In this document: in pieces, positions 56,345 to 64,000 of the stretch
How the letters are laid out: every line of letters begins with the position of its first letter
How positions within the stretch are numbered: position 1 is the first letter of the stretch
DNA from: Methanobrevibacter sp.
GTDB taxonomy: Archaea; Methanobacteriota; Methanobacteria; Methanobacteriales; Methanobacteriaceae
DNA: 64,000 nucleotides
Reading direction: 5' to 3'
Assembly (NCBI RefSeq): GCF_017427765.1
Contig: NZ_JAFRSC010000014.1
Span: 19,357-83,356, forward strand
Translations under genes and position numbers: made by a program
The notes under the pieces: model-generated
Told to the model about the DNA's origin: nothing
Databases searched by the model: none
The model's input: the letters and a program-made list of their open reading frames with translations, nothing else

Positions 56345-56373
56345 AAAAAACAATATGGTGAAAATTGTTTTTT
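56345..56373. terminator. Convergent hairpin between JAMM gene and serA
   Basis: AAAAAACAAT and ATTGTTTTTT form a 10-bp stem with a 9-nt loop. The serA stop codon overlaps the right edge, and T-tracts lie on both strands. Confidence 0.6.
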
Positions 56374-57946
56374 ATAATTCTAATCCATTGGCTTCATAAA
56401 CATTATCCAAATCTTGGATTTCTTTGATAACATCTTTTGGAATTTCTTTATCTAAAGTTAGAACCATGATTGCTCTTCCGCCTTTTTCATCTCTTCCAAC
56501 TTGCATAATTCCGATGTTAACATTATGTTCTCCGAGTTTGGTACCGATTTTACCGATACTTCCAGGAACATCTTCATATTTTGCAATGAACATGTGTCCT
56601 TCAGGAATGACATCTACCCAGTAGTCATTTACTTTTAAAATTCTTGATTCGTGTAAATGTGTACCTACTGCTGAGAAAACATCATCTGCACTTCTTGCAA
56701 TAACTTTAATTAATGAATCATAACCTTTAGCTTTGTCTTTTCTGCCTTCGGTAATGCTAATTCCTCTATCTTTTGCTACAAGAGCTGCATTAACAGCATT
56801 TACTGGAGAACTTAAGAATGGATTTACAGCACCTTGGATAACTGTTCTTGTTAAAATTTCAAGATTGTCGATTTCAGACAATTCTCCACTATAAATTATT
56901 TCAATTTCTTTGATTTTTCCGTTAACTCCTTGGGAAATAAAACTACCTAATTTTTCACACAATTCCATGTATGGTGCTACTTCCTGATAGGTGTTATTAT
57001 CAATACGAGGCATGTTTAAAACATTTCTTGGAGCTTTACCATTGGCCAATTCAATAATTTCATCGGCTACAATAATAGCCGCATCCCTTTGAGCTTCTTT
57101 GGTTGAAGCTGCAATGTGTGGAGTTAATACGATATTGTCAAGTTTGAATAATTTTGAATCTTCAGCTGGTGGTTCTTCTTCATATACGTCTAAAGCAGCA
57201 CCGCCGATTTTATTATTCACTAAAGCATCATATAATGCTTCTTCATCAATGATTCCACCACGTGCACAGTTGACAATGTATGCTGTGTCTTTCATTATTT
57301 CAAATTGTTCGGTTGAAATGGAATGTTTGGTTTCAGGAGTGAGAGGTACGTGAATTGTAATGAAGTCAGAATTTTTGAGCACTGTTTCCAAATCGGTTAG
57401 CTCAACGCCCATTTGTTTTGCGACTTCTTCTGGTAAGTATGGATCATATGCCATTGCATCCATACCAAATGCTTTACACCTGTTAACTACTTGAGAGCCG
57501 ATTCTTCCCATTCCTATAACTCCGAGAGTCTTATTTCTAAGTTCAACTCCCATGAATTTTTTCTTTTCCCATTTTCCTTCTTTAACGGATTTATCTGCAA
57601 TTGATATTTTACGAGCCATGCTTAATATTAATCCCATTGTGTGTTCTGCTACAGTTACAGAAGTGGATTCTGGGGAGTTTACAACCATAATTCCTTTTTC
57701 AGTTGCTGCATCAAGGTCAATATTATCTACTCCGACACCGGCTCTAGCAATAATTTTCATATTTTCTGCTTTTTCAATAATATCTGCAGTAAGTTTTGTC
57801 CGACTTCTTACGATAATTCCGTCGTATTCATGGATGGTATTTGCTAATTCTTCAGGAGTAATGCTAGTGTCTACAACGACTTCAGCCACTTCCTTTAAAT
57901 TTTCAATACCCTTTTCGTTAATAGAATCAGCGATAAGTACTTTCAT
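56372..57946 (-). CDS. serA: D-3-phosphoglycerate dehydrogenase
   Basis: 524 residues, the long form. It oxidises 3-phosphoglycerate to start serine synthesis. NAD motif GVIGMGRIG, catalytic Arg in [13 protein letters not shown], Glu in DVYEEEPP and His in LTPHIAAST. The C-terminal part has an ASB domain and an ACT domain ([20 protein letters not shown]) that probably senses serine. The gene is monocistronic, with a 160-nt AT-rich gap before the divergent next gene. Confidence 0.97.
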   Translation of the reverse strand: MKVLIADSINEKGIENLKEVAEVVVDTSITPEELANTIHEYDGIIVRSRTKLTADIIEKAENMKIIARAGVGVDNIDLDAATEKGIMVVNSPESTSVTVAEHTMGLILSMARKISIADKSVKEGKWEKKKFMGVELRNKTLGVIGMGRIGSQVVNRCKAFGMDAMAYDPYLPEEVAKQMGVELTDLETVLKNSDFITIHVPLTPETKHSISTEQFEIMKDTAYIVNCARGGIIDEEALYDALVNNKIGGAALDVYEEEPPAEDSKLFKLDNIVLTPHIAASTKEAQRDAAIIVADEIIELANGKAPRNVLNMPRIDNNTYQEVAPYMELCEKLGSFISQGVNGKIKEIEIIYSGELSEIDNLEILTRTVIQGAVNPFLSSPVNAVNAALVAKDRGISITEGRKDKAKGYDSLIKVIARSADDVFSAVGTHLHESRILKVNDYWVDVIPEGHMFIAKYEDVPGSIGKIGTKLGEHNVNIGIMQVGRDEKGGRAIMVLTLDKEIPKDVIKEIQDLDNVYEANGLEL

Positions 57947-58110
57947 ATTTTCACCATAATTTGTAATTTTTAAAAAATATTTAATAATAAATATTATGTA
58001 AATATATATTTTTTATTATATTTAAAATTTATAAAATATTGACTTGGGATATAATTTTAATATAATGAGCTGAATAAATAATTAATGAATTTAATAAAAT
58101 AGGTGTAAAT

Positions 58111-58449
58111 ATGGTATCAGTAAACGAATTTCCAATTTCAACTGCAAATGACATTCCAGGATTTAGAATTGTAGAAACAAAAGGTTTCATTTATGGATTG
58201 ACTGTTAGAAGCAGAGGTGCCGGAGGACAAATCGGTGCAGGTGTAAAATCATTATTTGGTGGGGAAATTTCACAATATGTTAAAATGATGGAAGAATCAA
58301 GGGACGAAGCATTAAGCAGAGCAATTGATCATGCAAAAGAGTTAGGTGCTAACGGAATCGTTGCAATCAGATTTGATTCAAATGAAATTTCCAATGTTAT
58401 GCAAGAAATTTTAGTATATGGAACTGCAGTTGTAGTAGAAAAGGAATGA
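58111..58449 (+). CDS. YbjQ/UPF0145-family protein
   Basis: 112 residues. The small alpha/beta fold is recognised by IVETKGFIYGLTVRSRGAGG, KMMEESRDEALSRAIDHAKE and LGANGIVAIRFDSNEI. The family forms pentamers and has been linked to heavy-metal binding, but no function is proven. AGGTG precedes the ATG. The stop is followed at once by the ATG of an AKR-like gene, so they are co-translated. Confidence 0.85.
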   Translation: MVSVNEFPISTANDIPGFRIVETKGFIYGLTVRSRGAGGQIGAGVKSLFGGEISQYVKMMEESRDEALSRAIDHAKELGANGIVAIRFDSNEISNVMQEILVYGTAVVVEKE

Positions 58450-59253
58450 ATGATTATTATGTTTTTTGAGGATTTAGAATTTAAGGGCAAATCAATTCCA
58501 AAAGCCATATTGGGATACGGTCCGTTCATGGCCGAACTTTATTTTGGACATAGGTCTAGATTGTATCAGATTGATTTATATGACAATCCTCAAAATACTG
58601 CTGAAGTTATTATGGAAGCATACAATCAGGGTGTAAGAGCAATAAATCTGGTAAACGACCATAACCTGCTTAAAGCATATGATATTGCTTGTGATAATGG
58701 ATGTGAGATGAAAGTTATAGCGACTGTTGGAAAATCTGATGTTGATTATTTAAATCCCAATTATGAAGTGGCAAAAGATGTGGATTGGGATGAGGATATT
58801 GAATTGTTTTCTGGCTATGATTGTCCTGTAATGCTTGTTGATGAGTTTATTGTGGATGGTTATGACTGGAAGTTAACTTCAAAGATTTTATCTCAGATTA
58901 ATGATTCAGGTTCTCTTTCAGGTTTGGTTACCGCATTTCCATCTAAAACTGCTGATTTAATTTCCAAGAATTTAGATACTAGTCTATTTGATTTTTATAT
59001 GATTCCATTTAATTCCATTTCTTATATGATGGACATTTCAGCATTCAATTCATCCCAAAGAGAAGAATTTAAACAAAAATTATTAGGTTTAAATAAAAAA
59101 ATAATAGCAACCAGAACTTTGGCTGCAGGTGTTTTAAAGCCAAAAGAGGCTTTTACTTTTTTTAAAAATATAGATTATATTGATCTGATTTCAATAGGTG
59201 TTGCTAAAGTTGAAGAGGTCAGTGAGGATTTTTCACTTTTAAAGGAATTCTAA
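58450..59253 (+). CDS. Divergent aldo/keto-reductase-like TIM-barrel protein
   Basis: 267 residues. The later part, KIIATRTLAAGVLKPKEAFT and IDLISIGVAKVEEV, has the strand pattern of aldo/keto reductases (cofactor-side barrel), but the usual Asp-Tyr-Lys-His catalytic residues are not apparent; the N-terminal segment has KAILGYGPFMAELYFG. It may be a non-redox relative or an enzyme with other substrate. The ATG at 58450 directly follows the ybjQ-like stop; the ATG at 58459 is a possible alternative. The end overlaps the convergent gene by 4 nt. Confidence 0.6.
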   Translation: MIIMFFEDLEFKGKSIPKAILGYGPFMAELYFGHRSRLYQIDLYDNPQNTAEVIMEAYNQGVRAINLVNDHNLLKAYDIACDNGCEMKVIATVGKSDVDYLNPNYEVAKDVDWDEDIELFSGYDCPVMLVDEFIVDGYDWKLTSKILSQINDSGSLSGLVTAFPSKTADLISKNLDTSLFDFYMIPFNSISYMMDISAFNSSQREEFKQKLLGLNKKIIATRTLAAGVLKPKEAFTFFKNIDYIDLISIGVAKVEEVSEDFSLLKEF

Positions 59254-59636
59254 AGCTTGACGACTTCGTATTCTTCAAAAGGAGTGTATCCTTCAGCTTC
59301 AAGAGATTCATTTAAATCTTTTAAACCATTAATTAAATCAGTGATATTTTTATTTGATGGTTTTTTACCGGTAATCTGAAGGTATTGTCTTGGAGATATT
59401 TCACAGAATTCACATTCAAAATTACAGCATCTATTTTTTTCTTCACAGCCATATCCTTCTTGAGATTCATCAGTTCCAATAACGATGTCGTCTAGAATTC
59501 TTGAAACTCTCTCATCAGATGCAAACATAGCTATTTTTTGAGTTTTACCACAGATTCCAATAGCTCTCTGACCTTTATAGTTGCAGACCCATTTGATTGG
59601 GTGATTTTCCATATCTGTAATCTGTAAATCTTCCAT
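59250..59636 (-). CDS. Cysteine-rich protein of unknown family
   Basis: 128 residues with seven cysteines. Five are close together in YGCEEKNRCCNFECEFCEIS, a spacing that could hold zinc or an iron-sulfur cluster; two more are in WVCNYKGQRAIGICG. The N-terminus looks like a small beta domain. It is ten bases after the end of the HTH regulator gene on the same strand, so it may be co-regulated with it. I do not recognise a family. Confidence 0.65.
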   Translation of the reverse strand: MEDLQITDMENHPIKWVCNYKGQRAIGICGKTQKIAMFASDERVSRILDDIVIGTDESQEGYGCEEKNRCCNFECEFCEISPRQYLQITGKKPSNKNITDLINGLKDLNESLEAEGYTPFEEYEVVKL

Positions 59637-59645
59637 ATTACCACA

Positions 59646-60578
59646 CTAATTTTCTTTTCTTTCTTTAATCATTTTCAATAACTCTTTGGAGTTTTCAAAT
59701 TCCTTTAACTCCCAGGACTTTATCACGGGAATTGTGCCGATTGACTCTCTTATTTTATCATTATTGATTATAAATACTGGTTCTGAGGTTGTCACCATTG
59801 ATAAGTCTTTTAGGGGAATTGCCATCCTTTTTAAAGTTTTTTCGCTTCTGTTTTTTTCGACATTTGTTATTAATGGGGACTCTTTGTCTGAAGTTTTCAT
59901 TTTCGCTACTGCATCAAATGGACTTTTATTTGTAGATAAAACACCGTAACCTAACTTGGATAAATCATTAACGTCGTCACTATATTTGATATCTTCTTTT
60001 TGAGGTTGCTTTAACAGGTCAATATCAAGAGTAACTTTTGTATTTAAGATTTCTTCTAAAATCATTGCGGTTTCTGTATTTGCACGAACGATTCCATTTT
60101 CATATTTGTACATTGTGGCTCTTGAAACATGTGCAAGATTGGCCAAATCTTTTAGAGACATTGAATATTCTTCACGGTACTGTTTTATTACATTACCATC
60201 AATTTTAACAAAGTATCCTCCACGGTCTGCTAAAATCTCAGGATATTCATTATATAAAATCATATTTTTGAAAGTGCCAAGGCCAATTGTCGGAATTTCA
60301 TATCTCTCATAGATTACTCCCTCTTCAAGAAGACCATTTCTTGATTTTTCACCTATGATGATTGGTGATGCTAGAAATATGTTGGCCAGTTGCTTCATTT
60401 CATGAGCATTATGTTCATTGATACTGTCAATATTTAAAAATGTTTTTAAAAGTAAAATTAATAAGTTTTTTCTGGCTACTAAATCAAAAGAACCTTGTTC
60501 ATAAATATCTGAGGTTTTAAAACCTTGTGATTTTAGTAAATTTTCAATTTGCTGTAGCAGGTTTCCTCGAGTTAACAT
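59646..60578 (-). CDS. Archaeal HTH (XRE-type) transcriptional regulator
   Basis: 310 residues of the conserved methanogen HTH regulator family (similar to MTH967/MJ0164-type proteins). The N-terminal 120 residues form a restriction-endonuclease-like alpha/beta domain (GSFDLVARKNLLILLLKTFL). The XRE helix-turn-helix follows near residues 130-185: SLKDLANLAHVSRATMYKYE. The C-terminal part is a conserved alpha/beta domain. GAGGAATTGAT precedes the ATG. It is divergent from tiaS and upstream of the Cys-rich gene. Confidence 0.88.
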   Translation of the reverse strand: MLTRGNLLQQIENLLKSQGFKTSDIYEQGSFDLVARKNLLILLLKTFLNIDSINEHNAHEMKQLANIFLASPIIIGEKSRNGLLEEGVIYERYEIPTIGLGTFKNMILYNEYPEILADRGGYFVKIDGNVIKQYREEYSMSLKDLANLAHVSRATMYKYENGIVRANTETAMILEEILNTKVTLDIDLLKQPQKEDIKYSDDVNDLSKLGYGVLSTNKSPFDAVAKMKTSDKESPLITNVEKNRSEKTLKRMAIPLKDLSMVTTSEPVFIINNDKIRESIGTIPVIKSWELKEFENSKELLKMIKERKEN

Positions 60579-60642
60579 ATCAATTCCTCTTTAAAACTAT
60601 ATATTATTTTAACTCTAATATATTTTAAATGTAAAGGTGATT

Positions 60643-61896
60643 ATGATTAATATTTTGCATATTGGAATTGATGATACTGATTCTCCCGACGGGATGTGTA
60701 CAACATATTTGGCAAGTCAGATAATTAATGAATTCGAAAAAAATGGAATTGAACTTGTAGATTATCCAAGACTAATTAGGCTCAATCCTTTTGCCAGATT
60801 CAAAACTCGTGGAAATGGTGGAGTTAGTTTTAGAATTAAAAATGATGATAAAGCTAATTTGGCAAAAGAAATTGTTTTAGATGAAGTTGAAAAGTTATCC
60901 ATGTTTGACTGTGATAATACGAATCCAGGTGTAATTTTTTATGATGGTGAAATCACAAAAGAAATGGAGAATTATGCATTCAGGGCAATTTATGAGTTTA
61001 TCACTATTGAAGAAGCTGAGGAGTTTGGTAAATCAGTAGGTTGTCAAATTCATAAGTTCAAAAAAGGAAGGGGAATTATCGGATCCATCGCAGCTATTAG
61101 TTTGCCTTTGGATGATTATACTTTTGAATTGCTTGCTTATAGGGCATCTGAAAATTATGGAACTAAAAGACAAATTGACTATGATTCTGTTTATTTAATG
61201 GATAAAGAAACATTTCCTGATACGTTTGAAAATATTGACTACTCTGAAGAGTATATTGCAATAGAGCCTAAAACTCCTTGTCCGGTATTATATGGAATCA
61301 GGTCCAATAATGTTGAGGCACTTGAAGTTGCTAAAAGCATTGTTAAAGTAGCTGAACCAATAGTGGATTGGTGTATTTTTAAAACAAACCAGCATACTGA
61401 TATGCATATTCAAAAAGCAGAATCAATATCTGAAATGAAAAAGTTTGGATGTTATGAAGTGGTTGGTGAAGTAAAAAATAAGCCTACAATCATTGATGGG
61501 GGGCACATGTTTTTCTACATTAAAGACGAATCCGGTGAAATTGAATGTGGTGCATATGAGCCAACAAAAAACTTTAGAAAAACTGTCTCTTATTTGATGC
61601 CGGGGGATGTCATCAAAGTCTTCGGAGGAATCGGTGAGCAAAACACGTTTAATATTGAGAAGTTTCAGGTCATCAAATTAAACGACATTGAGTATCAAAA
61701 TCCAATCTGTGAATGCGGTAAAAGAATGACTTCTGCGGGAAAGAATAAGGGATTCAAGTGTAAAAAATGTGGAAATAAAATTGCATCTGATGAAAAAGTT
61801 CCTATTAAAATTAATCGATTTTTAAAAAATGCTCAGTTTTATGAAACACCTGTTTCTGCTCGCCGTCATTTGTCAAAACCAATTTGTAGAATGTAA
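60643..61896 (+). CDS. tiaS: tRNA-Ile2 agmatidine synthetase
   Basis: 417 residues from the ATG at 60643, set by the GGTGA site; an in-frame GTG at 60637 lies inside that site. TiaS attaches agmatine to C34 of the CAU anticodon of tRNA-Ile so it reads AUA; it is archaea-specific and essential. N-terminal GIDDTDSPDGMCTTYLA, basic RTRGNGGVSF-like loop (KTRGNGGVSFRI), and C-terminal OB fold with zinc ribbon CECGKRMTSAG and CKKCGNK. Divergent from the HTH regulator. Confidence 0.97.
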   Translation: MINILHIGIDDTDSPDGMCTTYLASQIINEFEKNGIELVDYPRLIRLNPFARFKTRGNGGVSFRIKNDDKANLAKEIVLDEVEKLSMFDCDNTNPGVIFYDGEITKEMENYAFRAIYEFITIEEAEEFGKSVGCQIHKFKKGRGIIGSIAAISLPLDDYTFELLAYRASENYGTKRQIDYDSVYLMDKETFPDTFENIDYSEEYIAIEPKTPCPVLYGIRSNNVEALEVAKSIVKVAEPIVDWCIFKTNQHTDMHIQKAESISEMKKFGCYEVVGEVKNKPTIIDGGHMFFYIKDESGEIECGAYEPTKNFRKTVSYLMPGDVIKVFGGIGEQNTFNIEKFQVIKLNDIEYQNPICECGKRMTSAGKNKGFKCKKCGNKIASDEKVPIKINRFLKNAQFYETPVSARRHLSKPICRM

Positions 61897-62152
61897 TATC
61901 TTCACTTAGTTAATTTTAATTGTTATTTATTAATTTAGGAAATTATTATTAATTTATTATTGTTCACTTTTTGTGAAATTCTTATCAATTTTTTTATATT
62001 TTTTTTCCTAATTTTAGAAATAATGTGAATTAAGTCATATGGGTTTATATACTACTTTTTTTATAGGTATTTGTAATAAGTATTGAACATTTATGCTGAT
62101 ATCATTATCATAGAAAAAATTTCAATGATTTTTGAATTAATGTTTAATTTCC

Positions 62153-63535
62153 ATGTTTTGGAGGGATATTATCACTAATCAGACACATCCTTATCGTGAA
62201 AAAACAGACCGTGCAGTTAAAAAGAGACCTCCTTGGGTTGAATATAAGGTGCACATAGTAGTTTTGGTTTTAGTAATCATTTCAATGTTTATTGGTGTTA
62301 TTGAGATTAAAATAACAGAAAATATTCAAATTGTCTTATTGCCATTATTATATGCATTGGTTATGGGATTAGCCCTTTTTTTAGCAAAACCTATTAAATT
62401 TGTAGGAAGTAAGCAATCCAAAGTTGCTGAAGGAGTAATGGTTTTATTTATTGGAGTTTTAATTGCTAAATTAGCAATTTCAAGCGGTCAATCTATAAGT
62501 GATATTTTTAACGTGGGTCCTGCTTTGATTTTACAACAGTTCGGTGATTTGGGAACTCTCATAGCATTGCCTGTTGCTTTATTTTTAGGATTTAGGAGAG
62601 AAGTTATTGGTATGACCAGTTCTATTTGTCGTGAACCTAATTTGGGGGTTATTATTGATAAATATGGTTTTAAGTCTCCTGAGGCACGTGGAGTTTTAGC
62701 AATTTTTGTAATCGGATCTATTATTGGAACTGCATTCATCAGTCTTTTATCAAGCATTTCTGTTTCTGTTTTACCTATTCATCCCTATGCTTTTGCAATG
62801 GCATCAGGTATCGGAAGTGCAAGTATGAATGCAGCATCTTTGGCTTCTATATCTCATATCTTTCCATCAATGGCTACAGATTTAGAAGCTTTTGCAGGAT
62901 GCAGTAATCTTCTTTCATTCTGCTTCGGCATTTATATGTGTATTTTTGTTTCAATACCTCTTGCAGAAAAATTATATAAATGGTTATCTCCTCATATTGG
63001 AAATAGTGATGAGGATTCTATTGATGGTAATTATGATATTCAGGGGGTAAAACAGGATAAGTATATTTCTAAAGAGGAATTGACTTTTGGAAAACTTGAA
63101 AGATGGGGGGCATTACTTTTAATTTTTTCATTAATTGTAACTGTTGGAAATGTAGTAGGTTATCATTCTTCAATACTCGATTCTTTTATTGGCATGGTGA
63201 TAATTTCTATAATTACCATTGTAGGTATGTCTCTTGAAAGAATTGTTCCTTATAATATTCAATCAATTATTTATATCAGCTTAATTGGTATTATTATAGC
63301 TATTCCGGGCGTTCCAACATCTAATTTTGTTATTCACTATGTTTCACAAATTAATTTAGCCACAATTTGTACTGCATTTTTAGCTTATGTTGGAATTGCA
63401 ATAGGTAATGATTGGGGTGAATTTAAAAAGATTGGTTGGAAAGGAGTTATTATAGCTATGATTGTCATAACTGGAACTTATCTCGGGTCTGCAGTTATTG
63501 CGCATTTGACCTTGGCTGTTACTGGCATGATTTAA
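62153..63535 (+). CDS. DUF3100-family polytopic membrane protein
   Basis: 460 residues with about ten to twelve membrane helices and a cytoplasmic loop near residues 290-320. The sequence has GMTSSICREPNLGVIIDKYG, MASGIGSASMNAASLASISH and the GNDWGEFKKIGWKG loop seen in DUF3100 transporter-like proteins. Substrate unknown. The start is uncertain: GGAGGG lies at 62160-62165, inside the ORF, and points to an ATT/ATC at 62168-62173. A TATA-like TTTATATACT is at 62044-62053. Confidence 0.75.
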   Translation: MFWRDIITNQTHPYREKTDRAVKKRPPWVEYKVHIVVLVLVIISMFIGVIEIKITENIQIVLLPLLYALVMGLALFLAKPIKFVGSKQSKVAEGVMVLFIGVLIAKLAISSGQSISDIFNVGPALILQQFGDLGTLIALPVALFLGFRREVIGMTSSICREPNLGVIIDKYGFKSPEARGVLAIFVIGSIIGTAFISLLSSISVSVLPIHPYAFAMASGIGSASMNAASLASISHIFPSMATDLEAFAGCSNLLSFCFGIYMCIFVSIPLAEKLYKWLSPHIGNSDEDSIDGNYDIQGVKQDKYISKEELTFGKLERWGALLLIFSLIVTVGNVVGYHSSILDSFIGMVIISIITIVGMSLERIVPYNIQSIIYISLIGIIIAIPGVPTSNFVIHYVSQINLATICTAFLAYVGIAIGNDWGEFKKIGWKGVIIAMIVITGTYLGSAVIAHLTLAVTGMI

Positions 63536-63785
63536 TCTTTTTCAGTTAGCTGGTGCTGCTGCAGTGATTGTATAATTTATTTAGGATTGGGATTAAAAAT
63601 AATTTTAATTCTCATTTTCAGAACTATATTCTTATATTTTATTCTCTTTTTGTGATATTTTCAGATTTTAGACTCTTTCAAAAACTTTGTTGATTTGAAA
63701 TTTTTTAATGAAAATTAGTTTGTAATTTTTAATTTTATCTAAAAATAGTTAAATTTAATAAATAGGTGGAGTAAAAGTTTTTATT

Positions 63786-64000
63786 ATGCATAACCAAAAA
63801 ACAAATACTCCAAATAGTATTTTAGATGTTAAACAATATATATTTTGCGATTTTAATGGTGGATTAGTACTTTCAGATCCTCGTTTTGTGAAAATTTTTA
63901 AATCCTGTCAAAAGGCTCTGAAATCTTTTGATTTAAGTTTTAAGAAGGATGTTCCTTATTTTAAAATGAGTTTAGCTCGATGTCCACATTGTGGAACTCG
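63786..64000 (+). CDS. Uncharacterised zinc-ribbon protein, N-terminal part (3' end outside window)
   Basis: The open frame starts at the ATG at 63786 and runs past the end of the window. The visible 71 residues contain a short strand-rich part (YIFCDFNGGLVLSDPRFVK), a helix, and near the edge CPHCGT, the first half of a zinc ribbon. The GGTGGAG site is 14 nt from the ATG, unusually far, so the start may be upstream. No family recognised. Confidence 0.55.
   Translation, partial: MHNQKTNTPNSILDVKQYIFCDFNGGLVLSDPRFVKIFKSCQKALKSFDLSFKKDVPYFKMSLARCPHCGT

Noticed and set aside
1..64000. tRNA, rRNA, CRISPR arrays, insertion sequences, prophage or att sites
   Set aside because: No cloverleaf-like or rRNA-like GC-rich block, no regularly spaced repeats, and no transposase or integrase frame were seen.

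Overview
The window looks like chromosomal DNA from a methanogenic archaeon of the Methanobacteriales, most likely Methanobrevibacter. The DNA is very AT-rich. The information-processing genes are archaeal: MCM helicase, aIF2-beta, NMD3, TiaS, NucS, Lhr, RNase Z and Thg1-type tRNA-His guanylyltransferase. PurP, aspartate dehydrogenase and a YcaO/TfuA pair of the type that modifies methyl-coenzyme M reductase all fit a methanogen. Ribosome binding sites are mostly GGTGAT or GGAGG. Several genes instead have a TATA box about 26 nt before the start codon and no ribosome binding site, so they are probably leaderless. The genus is an inference from gene content and style, not from a database match.

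Layout. 1-4100: two tandem SpoIIE/RsbU-type phosphatase genes, the first cut by the window edge and the second frameshifted at an A8 run, then a decayed MFS drug-transporter pseudogene. 4150-11065: a MutS2-like ATPase and two tandem U32 proteins. 11147-16555: thymidylate kinase facing an information-processing block (small protein, TyrRS, NMD3, aIF2-beta, MCM). 16685-27916: RlmE methyltransferase, phosphodiesterase, PurP, membrane proteins, Lhr helicase, a stand-alone SDR, a HEAT protein, a nitrilase-family amidase, a zinc-ribbon membrane protein and NucS. 27976-31429: three MetX-like alpha/beta hydrolase paralogues, of which only the first keeps a catalytic triad. 31434-36387: a NAD-synthesis region (nadA with mscS and rnz, divergent from nadC) and a short SNF2 helicase. 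36547-40805: carAB. 40824-44535: small regulatory or unknown proteins, an amidohydrolase, a universal stress protein and a CBS protein. 44558-48065: an operon of M50 protease, YcaO, TfuA and LarE-like sulfurtransferase. 48115-50577: M24 peptidase, a small membrane protein, and a TadC-like protein with a class III signal peptide pilin. 50578-51332 is a long AT-rich gap. 51333-64000: aldehyde dehydrogenase, an OB-fold tRNA-binding protein, PRC-barrel protein, the nadX-thg1-JAMM operon, SerA, YbjQ-like and AKR-like proteins, a Cys-rich protein, an HTH regulator, TiaS, a DUF3100 membrane protein and a partial zinc-ribbon protein.

How the genes work together. NadX, NadA and NadC together make the whole de novo path from aspartate to nicotinate mononucleotide, with nadC and the nadA operon divergent around a palindromic TATA element. 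The YcaO-TfuA-LarE operon has the parts for peptide thioamidation plus a possible sulfur donor. Convergent gene pairs are repeatedly separated by short perfect hairpins that overlap their stop codons. I saw no rRNA, tRNA, CRISPR array, insertion sequence or prophage. The most unusual items are the MetX-like pseudoenzymes, the thioamidation operon, the palindromic TATA boxes shared by divergent genes, and Shine-Dalgarno sites placed in front of ATT instead of ATG.
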